Assembly (NCBI GenBank): GCA_934098505.1
Contig: CAKOOR010000003.1
Location: 68,814-132,813, forward strand
Length of the DNA: 64,000 nt
From: an uncultured Bacilli bacterium
Lineage (GTDB): Bacteria; Bacillota_I; Bacilli_A; RF39; UBA660
Direction of reading: 5' to 3'
Part shown: piece after piece, positions 43,194 through 51,350 of the stretch
Layout of the letters: each line of letters starts with the position of its first letter
How positions within the stretch are numbered: the stretch's first letter is position 1
Translations under genes and position numbers: made by a program
The notes under the pieces: model-generated
Databases searched by the model: none
Seen by the model: the letters and a program-made list of their open reading frames with translations, nothing else
Told to the model about the DNA's origin: nothing

Positions 43194-45749
43194 ATGCAAA
43201 ATGAAACAGTAAAGAAAATCCAAGAATATGCTTTAGAAGAAATAATGGGCTTACGTTTTGGAGCCTATGCTAAAGAGATTATTCAAGACCGTGCAATTCC
43301 TGATGTTCGTGATGGATTAAAACCGGTTCAAAGAAGAATCTTATATGATATGTATATTAATCATAATGATTTCGCTCATCCTTTTACGAAGTGTGCTAAA
43401 ACAGTTGGCGATGTTTTAGGCAAATTCCATCCCCATGGTGATTCATCTGTTTATGATGCCATGGTTCGTATGTCCCAATGGTGGAAACAATCAATGCCTC
43501 TTATTGACATTCATGGTAATAATGGTTCCATCGATGGTGATGGTCCTGCCGCTTATCGTTATACCGAAGCTCGCCTTTCCAAGGTTGCTAATGAATTATT
43601 AAAAGACTTAGATAAAGGCACAGTCCAGTGGGCACCAAACTTTGATGATACCTTACTAGAACCAACGGTATTACCTGCTAAGTTCCCAGCTCTTTTAGTT
43701 AATGGTACTAATGGTATTTCTGCAGGTTATGCTACCAACATTCCCCCACATAATTTAGGTGAGATAATTGATGCTACTATCAAGAGAATCGACAGTCCAA
43801 ATTGTCGTTTAGAAACGATTTTAGATATTGTTAAAGGCCCTGACTTTCCAACTGGTGGTATTTGCATGGGTAAAAATGGGATCATTGATGCCTTTTCAAC
43901 AGGTCGTGGGCGAGTTATTGTTCGCAGTAAATATGAAATTGTAAAAACTAAAGGAAAAGAACAAATCATTATTACTGAAATTCCTTTTGAAGTTAATAAG
44001 GCTATGATGGTTGCTAAAATAGATGCTATCAGAATTGATAAGAAAATCGACGGTATTGCTGAGGTTCGTGATGAAACTGACCGTACCGGTATTCGCATCG
44101 CTATTGATTTGAAAACTAATGCCAACAGCGATTTAATAATCAATTACTTACTTAAAAATACTGATTTACAAGTTTCTTATAACTATAATATGGTCGCTAT
44201 TGTCAATAAACGTCCAATGACTTTAGGAATATTACCATTACTCGATGCTTATATTGCTCATCAAAAAGAAGTTATTACTAGACGTAGTAAATTTGACTTA
44301 GAAGCCTATCAAAAACGTTTAAATATCGTTGATGGTTTCTTAAAAATGATGGATATCTTAGATGAAGTTATTAAGACAATCCGCGCTTCTAAGAATAAGA
44401 CTGATGCTAAAGAAAATTTGATAAAAGAGTTTGGCTTTAACGCCGAACAAGCTGAAGCTATTGTTGTTTTACAATTATATCGTTTAACTAATACCGATGT
44501 CTTAGCTTTACAAGAAGAACATGATAACTTAGTAAAATATATTAAAGCTTTAGAACTTATTTTAAGTAATGAAGAAAAATTAAAAGAAGTTATGAAGTAT
44601 GAATTAAAAAAAATTAAAAAAGATTATCCAACCCCAAGAAGAACTGAGATTATTGATGAAATAGTCGATATTAAATTAGATACTACTGATTTAATTACAA
44701 AAGAAAATGTCATGGTAGCATTATCTAATGAAGGCTATATTAAGCGCGTTTCAATGAAAAGTTTCACTTCAAGTAATGGCGATGAAACTACTTTAAAACC
44801 AGGCGATTATCTAAAATATTTATTTGAAGTTTCAACTTTGGATAATTTAGTTATATTTACTAATTTAGGACAATATCTATATGTTCCCGTTCATACTATT
44901 TTTGAATGTAAATGGAAAGAACTAGGCAAACATATTAATAATTTAGTTACTGGTTTAGCTGAATCTGAATATATTGTCGGTGCCTTTATTCTTAAAGATC
45001 CTGAAGAAAAGATTACATTTGTAACTAAGAATGGTTTAGTAAAACAATCAATTTTAAAAGACTTTATAGTAAGCCGTTATTCTAAAGCTATGCTTGCTTT
45101 CAAATTAAAAGATAATGATGAAGTAATTGCTGTAAATTCTAGTAAATCAAGAACTATTTTAATAAGTGAAACTGGTTATTATGTTAATATTGATACTGAA
45201 GAAATTCCAGTAGTTGGCGCTCGTGCCTCTGGTGTAAAAGGCATGAATCTAAAAGATGATTTCTTAGTAGCAGGTTTATCTCTTGGTTCAAGTGAATATT
45301 TAAGTATTTTTACTAATAATAAAACAGCTAAACGTATAAGAGTAAGTGAATTAGAAACTCATAATCGTGCGAAAAAGGGTAGTACTTTAATGAAAAAGGT
45401 CAAATCATTTGATTATAAAATTATTAAAGCTTTACTTACTGATGGTAAAGACGAATTGTACTTAAAAAGTGATAATGAAATTACCAAAATAAAAAATACT
45501 GATATATCCATTTTAGATTTAAAATCAACCGGCGGTACTGTAAGCAAATACAAAATAGATGATGTTTTTACTAATACTATTTCAGATAATAGTCTAAAAA
45601 AAGCTAAAGAACCAAAAGAAGAAGTAAAAAATCTAGAAGAAGATAATAATGCAACTGAAGAAAGACCAGAAGAAAAAGCCCCAACAGAAACAGAACCTAA
45701 AGAAGAACAAGTATCTTTAAATGATTTCTTTGATGAATTTAAAATTTAG
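43194..45749 (+). CDS. parC: DNA topoisomerase IV subunit A
   Basis: 851 residues. Breakage-reunion domain with RAIPDVRDGLKPVQRRILY, KFHPHGDSSVYDAMVRM (quinolone-resistance region: HGDSSVYDA, Ser present) and AAYRYTEARLS carrying the catalytic Tyr near 122. Six-bladed beta-pinwheel remnants follow. No GyrA box is apparent. The last 60 residues are an acidic Glu/Lys tail (EEDNNATEERPEEKAPTE) ending in a conserved-looking SLNDFFDEFKI. Confidence 0.93.
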   Translation: MQNETVKKIQEYALEEIMGLRFGAYAKEIIQDRAIPDVRDGLKPVQRRILYDMYINHNDFAHPFTKCAKTVGDVLGKFHPHGDSSVYDAMVRMSQWWKQSMPLIDIHGNNGSIDGDGPAAYRYTEARLSKVANELLKDLDKGTVQWAPNFDDTLLEPTVLPAKFPALLVNGTNGISAGYATNIPPHNLGEIIDATIKRIDSPNCRLETILDIVKGPDFPTGGICMGKNGIIDAFSTGRGRVIVRSKYEIVKTKGKEQIIITEIPFEVNKAMMVAKIDAIRIDKKIDGIAEVRDETDRTGIRIAIDLKTNANSDLIINYLLKNTDLQVSYNYNMVAIVNKRPMTLGILPLLDAYIAHQKEVITRRSKFDLEAYQKRLNIVDGFLKMMDILDEVIKTIRASKNKTDAKENLIKEFGFNAEQAEAIVVLQLYRLTNTDVLALQEEHDNLVKYIKALELILSNEEKLKEVMKYELKKIKKDYPTPRRTEIIDEIVDIKLDTTDLITKENVMVALSNEGYIKRVSMKSFTSSNGDETTLKPGDYLKYLFEVSTLDNLVIFTNLGQYLYVPVHTIFECKWKELGKHINNLVTGLAESEYIVGAFILKDPEEKITFVTKNGLVKQSILKDFIVSRYSKAMLAFKLKDNDEVIAVNSSKSRTILISETGYYVNIDTEEIPVVGARASGVKGMNLKDDFLVAGLSLGSSEYLSIFTNNKTAKRIRVSELETHNRAKKGSTLMKKVKSFDYKIIKALLTDGKDELYLKSDNEITKIKNTDISILDLKSTGGTVSKYKIDDVFTNTISDNSLKKAKEPKEEVKNLEEDNNATEERPEEKAPTETEPKEEQVSLNDFFDEFKI

Positions 45750-45797
45750 ATAAATAAAATCACTTACTAATAAATAAAATTTAGTAGGTGATTTTTT

Positions 45798-46172
45798 ATG
45801 GACAAAAAAGAAGCTTTTAAAGAATTTTTACGACAACATCCTAAAATTACAGAATATTTAAGAAATAATAAAGAAAGTTCTATTCAAAAATTATACGAAA
45901 TATACGATATTTATGGTGAAGATAGCGCCGCTTGGAGTCCATATTTAAACTTTACTAGTGAAAATATTAAAACTACCAGCGGTGATTCAATTGGTAGTAT
46001 CAAAGATTTGATGAAAAATATTGATATTGATAGTTTGCAAGAACATATTAAAACCGCTCAGAAAGCCTTAGGATTTATTGAAGAATTAACCAGCAAAGGC
46101 GCCAGTAATATCAACAGTATACCAAAAGGTCCTAAGAGTCCAAGACCATTAGATAAATTTTTTGGAGATTAA
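45798..46172 (+). CDS. ylbD: YlbD-like spore coat protein
   Basis: 124 residues. FKEFLRQHPKITEYLRNNKESSIQKLYEIYDIYGEDSAAWSPYL matches the YlbD signature (F..FV..HP.L...VR.....Q.lYE.W.l.GE....W..Y). The C-terminus is Gly/Pro/Ser/Lys-rich. AGGTGAT lies upstream of the ATG. The following gene resembles YlbE; ylbD-ylbE are neighbours in Bacillus too. The protein is found in Bacillus spore coats, role unknown. Confidence 0.75.
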   Translation: MDKKEAFKEFLRQHPKITEYLRNNKESSIQKLYEIYDIYGEDSAAWSPYLNFTSENIKTTSGDSIGSIKDLMKNIDIDSLQEHIKTAQKALGFIEELTSKGASNINSIPKGPKSPRPLDKFFGD

Positions 46173-46174
46173 TT

Positions 46175-46396
46175 ATGGAATTAGAATTGCAATACAAAAT
46201 TAAAAATACTAAGAATTATTATAATTACTTAAAAGAAAATTCTTACTATATAAAAAGACTTAATCGTAATAAAAATGAATTTGAAAATTTTAATAATTTT
46301 GTTAAAGATAAATATGGTTTAAGAGTAACTGATAAGATAAGTAAGACTATTGATAATATCGATTTAATAAGTACCCTTTTGAGTACTTTAAAGTAA
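46175..46396 (+). CDS. ylbE: YlbE-like protein
   Basis: 73 residues: NYYNYLKENSYYIKRLNRNKNEFENFNNFVKDKYGLRVTDKISK corresponds to the YlbE pattern (yl..n..f...P.wYR.L.RnP..l..fe.eak.fygkt...rie). It starts 3 bp after ylbD, one operon. Function unknown; linked to the coat by neighbourhood only. Confidence 0.65.
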   Translation: MELELQYKIKNTKNYYNYLKENSYYIKRLNRNKNEFENFNNFVKDKYGLRVTDKISKTIDNIDLISTLLSTLK

Positions 46397-46468
46397 TGTT
46401 TCTAAATTTTATATTATTAAAATAAAAATTAATAAAAATACTGGCTTTAGTGGATTTCTACCGGTCTT

Positions 46469-46474
46469 TATAAT
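46469..46474 (+). promoter_or_regulatory. Probable -10 of toxin mRNA
   Basis: TATAAT; the -35 (TTTAGT at 46446) is weak. A start near 46481 would place the left arm of the long inverted repeat at the 5' end of the RNA. Confidence 0.4.
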
Positions 46475-46563
46475 ACCATATTTATTAGATACATTTGATT
46501 GTTAGATGTTTTAACCTCAGTCCAAATTTTAATTTTATTTAAAAATGGAAGGGGGTGGTCCAT

Positions 46564-46728
46564 ATGAAGGGAGCCTTCAATGGAGTACTTAGTTGTACTT
46601 ATCGTCATTCTTATATTAATTATAAGAATATTAGATTCTGGCAACAGAAAATAATACTGATTTTAAGTAAAAACGAAAAACATCTACTCAACGCTGTGAA
46701 TAGATGTTTCTCTAACACTAAACTATAA
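46564..46728 (+). CDS. Overlapping leader frame of the toxin mRNA
   Basis: 54 codons in another frame, with the strongest ribosome site of the region (AAGGGGGTGG, 6 bp before ATG). It covers the whole toxin frame and the toxin ribosome site lies inside it. A mok-like leader role is possible; it may not make a useful protein (YRHSYINYKNIRFWQQK). Confidence 0.35.
   Translation: MKGAFNGVLSCTYRHSYINYKNIRFWQQKIILILSKNEKHLLNAVNRCFSNTKL
46580..46654 (+). CDS. Small hydrophobic type I toxin-like peptide
   Basis: 24 residues: MEYLVVLIVILILIIRILDS followed by GNRK. One membrane helix with a short charged end, the form of holin-like/TxpA/Fst-type toxins. Ribosome site AAGGGAG lies 6 bp before ATG. The mRNA has a long-range 5'-3' inverted repeat, and a convergent antisense promoter lies downstream, as in txpA-ratA. 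Not matched to a named family by any search. Confidence 0.6.
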   Translation: MEYLVVLIVILILIIRILDSGNRK

Positions 46729-46801
46729 TGGACTGAGAAACATCTAACGAACCAAGTCAAATGTATCTCTTTTTTGTTTAAAGAACAATTAAATTCTTTC
46801 A
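46670..46801 (-). ncRNA. Candidate antitoxin RNA, convergent with toxin
   Basis: Minus-strand promoter TTGCAA (46830-46835), 16-bp spacer, TATACT (46808-46813). The RNA of about 130 nt would end at AAACATCTA/TAGATGTTT (46678-46709) followed on the minus strand by TTTCGTTTTT. It is complementary to the 3' part of the toxin mRNA, behind the stop codon. Confidence 0.6.
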
Positions 46802-46807
46802 CTAAGT

Positions 46808-46835
46808 AGTATAGCATATTTTTTATATTTTGCAA
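46808..46835 (-). promoter_or_regulatory. Antisense promoter
   Basis: TTGCAA, 16 bp, TATACT reading leftward into the toxin locus; nothing else on the minus strand needs it. Confidence 0.6.
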
Positions 46836-46944
46836 CTACTTATTCAATTTAAGTATATCCCAAATAATAATTATTATCCCACCATAAATAAATTTAGTTA
46901 TAAATAACAAATAACAATCTTACCACCAGTAAACTATTTTTAAT

Positions 46945-46973
46945 TTACAAGCACTTAAGGGTCGTGATATAAT
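46945..46973 (+). promoter_or_regulatory. Promoter of Tad-like operon
   Basis: TTACAA at 46945-46950, 17-bp spacer ending in TGA, TATAAT at 46968-46973. Confidence 0.6.
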
Positions 46974-47010
46974 CTTTTTAGATTATAGATAATAAAGAGG
47001 GATTAATTAT

Positions 47011-47781
47011 ATGAAAAATTTACGCAAAGGCAAAGTAGTCTGCATTACTAGTGGTAAAGGTGGCGTAGGTAAAACCACTTTAACTGTTAATTTAGCCGGA
47101 ATAATCGAAAGTTTAAATAAAAAAGTATTACTTATCGACCTTGATTTAACTAACGGTGGTTTAGCTTTAATACTAAATACCCCCTATAAGAAAAATATAT
47201 GTAATATGTTATACGATATTGAACATAACACCTATGATTCCATAAATGACTATGTAGTCAAGTATGATGATTATATTGATGTTTTACCAGCTTCTACGGA
47301 TCCAAGAGATTTTAATAAGATTAATAATTCTTTAATTAATATTGTCTTAGAAAAAGCTTCCTTTATCTACGATGTAGTCTTAATTGATATGACTCATATT
47401 TTAAATGAAATTAATGTTTTCGCACTTGACTTCTGTGATATGGCTTTAGTAGTAACAACCAATTGTCCGATGGATCTTAAGAATACTAGAAATTTAGTAA
47501 CCTTGTTTGAAAACTTAAATATCCATAAATATCGTATCTTACTTAATGAAAGTATCAATCCATTAAAACAATATTTTAGTTTATATGATATAAAAAATAT
47601 TATCAAAACCAACATTGACTATCATATATCGACCGAGTTCTACTTAACCGATATTGAAAAAGAAATCATGAAAGGTAAAATAATAACTTTAGATAGTAAA
47701 ACTATAAAACATTATCAAAATGATTATACAGCCTTACTTAACATGGCTGCTGATATAGTAGGAGGTAATAATAATGAGTAA
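47011..47781 (+). CDS. MinD/ParA-family ATPase, TadZ/CpaE-like
   Basis: 256 residues. Deviant Walker A SGKGGVGKTTLTVN, signature LLIDLDLTNGGLAL and Walker B-like VVLIDMTH; the ATP site appears complete. No N-terminal receiver domain of CpaE is present. It stands first in an operon with CpaF-, TadB- and TadC-like genes, where TadZ proteins position the secretion apparatus at the cell pole. It overlaps the next gene by 8 bp. Confidence 0.75.
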   Translation: MKNLRKGKVVCITSGKGGVGKTTLTVNLAGIIESLNKKVLLIDLDLTNGGLALILNTPYKKNICNMLYDIEHNTYDSINDYVVKYDDYIDVLPASTDPRDFNKINNSLINIVLEKASFIYDVVLIDMTHILNEINVFALDFCDMALVVTTNCPMDLKNTRNLVTLFENLNIHKYRILLNESINPLKQYFSLYDIKNIIKTNIDYHISTEFYLTDIEKEIMKGKIITLDSKTIKHYQNDYTALLNMAADIVGGNNNE

Positions 47782-48976
47782 GACTTTAGCAAACGCCTTT
47801 AACATTGAAAATGTCAATCTCTTGAAAATAAATGATTATGAGATATTTCAAGATAAAGAAACTTTAGCACAAATTAAAAATGATATCACGTTTAGCTTAA
47901 TCGACGAAGTAGCATTAGGGCTAAAAGAAACAGATATTCATAGTAAAATTGATGAATATACCAAATCCTTAAATCTTAGTGCTCTAGAAAAACAATACTT
48001 ATATAATCTAATTGAAAATGAGATTTATGGAATTGGTCCCATTACCGAAGTTATGAACGATGAATCAGTAAAAAAAATCTTCGTTAATTCTCCAAGTTCA
48101 GTATACGTTTTAACGAACAGTGGATATCATAAAGACGAATCGATATCATTCATCAATAACGAACACATCATCAAATCAATTACTAATTTAGCTCGTAAAA
48201 ATAATTTAAATATATCTTTAGAAAATCCTCAAGTATCTTTTAAAACTTTAAATAATGATAGAGTAAGTCTTTTATTACCACCTTTAGTTAATAACCCCGT
48301 TGTAACAATTAGCAAAAACGATAAGAATTTAGAAAGTATCGAAGAACTACTACGTTTAGGAACTCTAACTCCTTATATGGCTAGATTCTTAGAAGCAGCT
48401 GTCAAATCTAAACTAAATATCTTAGTGTGTGGTAATAAAAATAGCGGTAAAAGAACCTTAATTAATACTTTAATAAACTTCATTCCTAATAATGAAAGAA
48501 TAGTCTATACCGGAACGAAAGAGATTATAAGCAATACCAAACAAATGGTTTTAACAGATACAATGGACGTTAATACTTTAGAAAATTTATATCCGTCATA
48601 CCTTATTTATGTTAACAAAAACATTGATACTTTATTAAAATTAGTCAATAAAAGTCAAGGAATTATTGCTAGTTTCGATATTAAAAAGTTTACTTTAGAT
48701 AATTTAGTAACTAATGTTTTATTAGAAAATCCTAATATGAACCATGAAACAGTTCTAGCAAGCATTTATAGCGGTTTTGATATTTTAGTGTATATGGAAA
48801 AGGGTAACGATAATAAAATAAGAGTAACTGGAATAAAAGAAATCACCAATCAAGACCAAAAAGATATCTTTATTTATGCTAATAATACCTTTAGTTTTAA
48901 TAAACATAATAACAACACATATAAAAAATTAAAGAATATGGGTATTAATACCTTAGATGATATCTTTGGAGCGTAA
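47774..48976 (+). CDS. CpaF/TadA-like secretion ATPase with degenerate active site
   Basis: 400 residues. The N-terminal domain (LIENEIYGIGPITEVMNDESVKKIFVN) and the segment LRLGTLTPYMARFLEAAVKSKLNILVCGN are clearly CpaF. Canonical GGTGSGKTTLLNAL is here GNKNSGKRTLINTL: the Walker A Thr after Lys is Arg. The Asp box after ERIV is TGTKEI, the Walker B GEVRG is YVNKN, and the His box (TTxHANS) is ASFDIKK. All catalytic elements except the Lys are lost although the frame is intact and long, so this looks like a maintained pseudo-ATPase. Confidence 0.8.
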   Translation: MSKTLANAFNIENVNLLKINDYEIFQDKETLAQIKNDITFSLIDEVALGLKETDIHSKIDEYTKSLNLSALEKQYLYNLIENEIYGIGPITEVMNDESVKKIFVNSPSSVYVLTNSGYHKDESISFINNEHIIKSITNLARKNNLNISLENPQVSFKTLNNDRVSLLLPPLVNNPVVTISKNDKNLESIEELLRLGTLTPYMARFLEAAVKSKLNILVCGNKNSGKRTLINTLINFIPNNERIVYTGTKEIISNTKQMVLTDTMDVNTLENLYPSYLIYVNKNIDTLLKLVNKSQGIIASFDIKKFTLDNLVTNVLLENPNMNHETVLASIYSGFDILVYMEKGNDNKIRVTGIKEITNQDQKDIFIYANNTFSFNKHNNNTYKKLKNMGINTLDDIFGA

Positions 48977-48978
48977 TT

Positions 48979-49968
48979 ATGCCAATTTATGTAATTCAAT
49001 TAAGTCTTGCTTTTATTGCCATATTGATTGGCACCTCCCTTTTAAAAATTGCTCAAATCTTACAAAAAATTCATCGTATAAGTCGTTTTAGTCTTGATAT
49101 TCCCAAAGAAAATACCCCAATTTTAACTAATGTTGCTAATGCTTTTTATAAAATAATTAATAATCTCAGTAAAGGTTTAAGTCGTTATTCATTCATAAAT
49201 AAAATATCAGCTAAATATGATAAATATATCTTAGAAATAAATCGCGATAAGGTAAAACCAATCGATTACTTTACTATTAAACTGCTTATCGTTATTGCAA
49301 GTTTATCCTTTATTCTTATTGGAATTGTCTTAAACTTATTACCAGCCAGTCCTTTTATCTTTATAATTGGCTTCTTAGCTAGCTACTTTTTGCCAGATTT
49401 ATACTGGAAATATTTATATATTAAAAGAACTAATCGCATTGTTAAAGATATTCTTACTAGTACTAAATATATCTATTATGGTCTTAATAAAAACCTTACT
49501 ATTGAAGAAGCGATTAAGTATGCTATCCATAATTTAGACGGCGACATTACTGATGAATTAAATAAAATATTAAAAGATATCAGACATAATATTAGCTTAG
49601 AAGACGCTTATTTTAAATTCTATATACGTAGTCAAATTAAAGAAGTATTAGGAATCTATGAAGTTTTAAAGACCGCTAATCTTTTCCATATAAACTATGT
49701 TGATGCTTTTAAATATATCATCAATGATAATGTTAAAACTTATAAAGAAAGAGAAAGTACTTTTAAAATTATTGATATCTATAACTATTTATTTTTAATA
49801 ATATTAATGATTCCTTTATTAGTATTTATCTTTGGCTTATTTATTAATCTATCTTACTTTGCCAGACTAATGAGTGGTAAAGGTTTATATTTAGTAACAG
49901 TGATAGTTATTTTATATAGTATTTATATTTATATAATTAAGAATTTATTGGAGGTTAAGTTTGAATAA
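48979..49968 (+). CDS. TadB-like pilus platform membrane protein
   Basis: 329 residues with an N-terminal membrane helix, two in the middle (TIKLLIVIASLSFILIGIVLNLL and PFIFIIGFLASYFLPDLYW) and two at the end. The cytoplasmic part has the T2SF/GspF-type helix bundle (RIVKDILTSTKYIYYGLNKNLTIEEAIKYAIHNLDGDI). It starts 2 bp behind the CpaF-like gene. Expected inner-membrane platform partner of the TadC-like protein. Confidence 0.7.
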   Translation: MPIYVIQLSLAFIAILIGTSLLKIAQILQKIHRISRFSLDIPKENTPILTNVANAFYKIINNLSKGLSRYSFINKISAKYDKYILEINRDKVKPIDYFTIKLLIVIASLSFILIGIVLNLLPASPFIFIIGFLASYFLPDLYWKYLYIKRTNRIVKDILTSTKYIYYGLNKNLTIEEAIKYAIHNLDGDITDELNKILKDIRHNISLEDAYFKFYIRSQIKEVLGIYEVLKTANLFHINYVDAFKYIINDNVKTYKERESTFKIIDIYNYLFLIILMIPLLVFIFGLFINLSYFARLMSGKGLYLVTVIVILYSIYIYIIKNLLEVKFE

Positions 49969-50620
49969 TTTTGTTAAAACTCTATATCCAAAGAAATATT
50001 TACTTTCTTTAAATAAAAAAATTAAAAGACTAGGTATTGATAACAAGATGAATCTTGATACTTTTCTATTAACTCGTCTTTTAATTGAATTTGCCTTATT
50101 TATAGGCTTATTATTAATTCCTGTTTATGGGATATTTTTAAGTTTCTTATTTACTGTTCTTTTTCACTATTTATATGAAGATCTTTTAATAAATTCAAGA
50201 TTGATTAAAAGAAGTGAAATCATCAAAAAAGATTTTTTAACTTTTATTAAATTATATCTTTTAGGACTTGAAAAAAATAATGATGCTTACTTAGTTTTTA
50301 AAACTGTTAGTAAGAATATAAATAGTAATTTAACTAAAGAAATTAATTATCTAAATAAAAAATATAATAATTATAATGATGTTGTAACCAATTTAATTAC
50401 GGTTATTCCAGAGATGTCTTTTAATGATAGTATTTTAATGTTAAGTAGTAAAGATACCAAACAAGCTTCTTTGGACATATTAAATGATATTGAACAAGAT
50501 AAGAAGACTGATTTAGAAAAAAAGATAAATGCTATTCCAATTAAAATTATAACTTTAAGTATTTTCTTTTTAGTGATTGTCTTATCAATTATTCTCATTG
50601 GCCCAAAATATTTAACTTAA
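49961..50620 (+). CDS. TadC-like pilus platform membrane protein, short
   Basis: 219 residues, shorter than usual TadC (about 300). Two membrane segments near the start (FALFIGLLLIPVYGIFLSFLF) and one at the end (IITLSIFFLVIVLSIILIGP) frame a T2SF-like cytoplasmic bundle (IIKKDFLTFIKLYLLGLEKNNDAYLVFKTV). It overlaps the TadB-like gene by 8 bp. Last core gene of the cluster; no pilin, prepilin peptidase or outer secretion gene is next to it. Confidence 0.65.
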   Translation: MNNFVKTLYPKKYLLSLNKKIKRLGIDNKMNLDTFLLTRLLIEFALFIGLLLIPVYGIFLSFLFTVLFHYLYEDLLINSRLIKRSEIIKKDFLTFIKLYLLGLEKNNDAYLVFKTVSKNINSNLTKEINYLNKKYNNYNDVVTNLITVIPEMSFNDSILMLSSKDTKQASLDILNDIEQDKKTDLEKKINAIPIKIITLSIFFLVIVLSIILIGPKYLT

Positions 50621-50689
50621 TAATTAAATTATGTTGCAATAAGTAAATATTTATGATAATCTAAATTTAAGAATAGAAGGTATTAAGAT

Positions 50690-51322
50690 ATGGAAAAATT
50701 TATAAATAATTTATACAGTAATAGTAATTTCCCAATAATATTAATCTCTTTAATAGCAATATTTATTGTCTTATTTATTATTACTCTTATATTAGCACTT
50801 AAGGATGCTAAAAATAACTCTGAAGAAGAAATATCTTTAAAGAATGAAGAAGAAAATAAAGATAAAGTGGTCTTTAAAGAACCAGTTAAAGAAGAAAAAG
50901 AAGAAACAAAAGAATCAAATGTCTTTGAAGATGTTTCTTTTGATAAAGAAGAAACTAAGGAAGATAATTCTGTTAGTAATAATATTTCTTTTCAAGAACC
51001 ACTTACTGTTCCTGAAGCAGAAGAAGAAAATGTCGATGTAATAGAAGAAACTACCCAAACTATTCCTGTCTTAAAAGATGAAGAAATAAGTAATTTTGAA
51101 GAATTCTTCTTTCAAAATCTAAAAGATAAAGATAATAATATTTTTGATTTTTCTAAACCAGAAACGAAGGAAGAAGAAAAACAAGAAGATAATAGTATTA
51201 ATGATATTAATGAATCTTCCAAAGTAAATAACGACATTACCCCAAATACTTTTGAAATGCCAAAAATGAAAAAGGAATATACTTTCAAAGAACTAGATGG
51301 CGAAACTTATCGTTTAAAATAA
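50690..51322 (+). CDS. Membrane-anchored acidic low-complexity protein
   Basis: 210 residues. One membrane helix (FPIILISLIAIFIVLFIITLILA, about 14-36), then a long Glu/Lys/Asp/Asn-rich cytoplasmic region, probably disordered, ending in a more conserved-looking MPKMKKEYTFKELDGETYRLK. It follows the Tad-like genes by 70 bp and may belong to the same transcript. Function unknown. Confidence 0.6.
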   Translation: MEKFINNLYSNSNFPIILISLIAIFIVLFIITLILALKDAKNNSEEEISLKNEEENKDKVVFKEPVKEEKEETKESNVFEDVSFDKEETKEDNSVSNNISFQEPLTVPEAEEENVDVIEETTQTIPVLKDEEISNFEEFFFQNLKDKDNNIFDFSKPETKEEEKQEDNSINDINESSKVNNDITPNTFEMPKMKKEYTFKELDGETYRLK

Positions 51323-51324
51323 AA

Positions 51325-51349
51325 AGTCCGATATTAGGACTTTTTTATT
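51325..51349 (+). terminator. Terminator after Tad-like cluster
   Basis: AAAAGTCC, short loop, GGACTTTTTT; followed by T-rich DNA. Confidence 0.8.
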
Positions 51350-51350
51350 T

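Larger units (their letters stand above)
46485..46775. repeat. Long-range inverted repeat framing toxin locus
   Basis: 46485-46528 pairs with 46724-46775. Shared blocks are AGATACATTTGA, GTTAGATGTTT and CTCAGTCCA, separated by small gaps. In the sense RNA the 5' and 3' ends can fold together, as in type I toxin mRNAs; alternatively these are ends of a small mobile unit. Confidence 0.65.

Noticed and set aside
41282..45749. DNA gyrase gyrB-gyrA instead of parE-parC
   Set aside because: No GyrA box is visible and the pair is not next to dnaA/recF-type genes; topoisomerase IV fits better, though not proven.
46620..46835. 71-codon minus-strand protein in the toxin locus
   Set aside because: Its start lies at the antisense promoter and it spans the antisense terminator; the RNA reading is more consistent.
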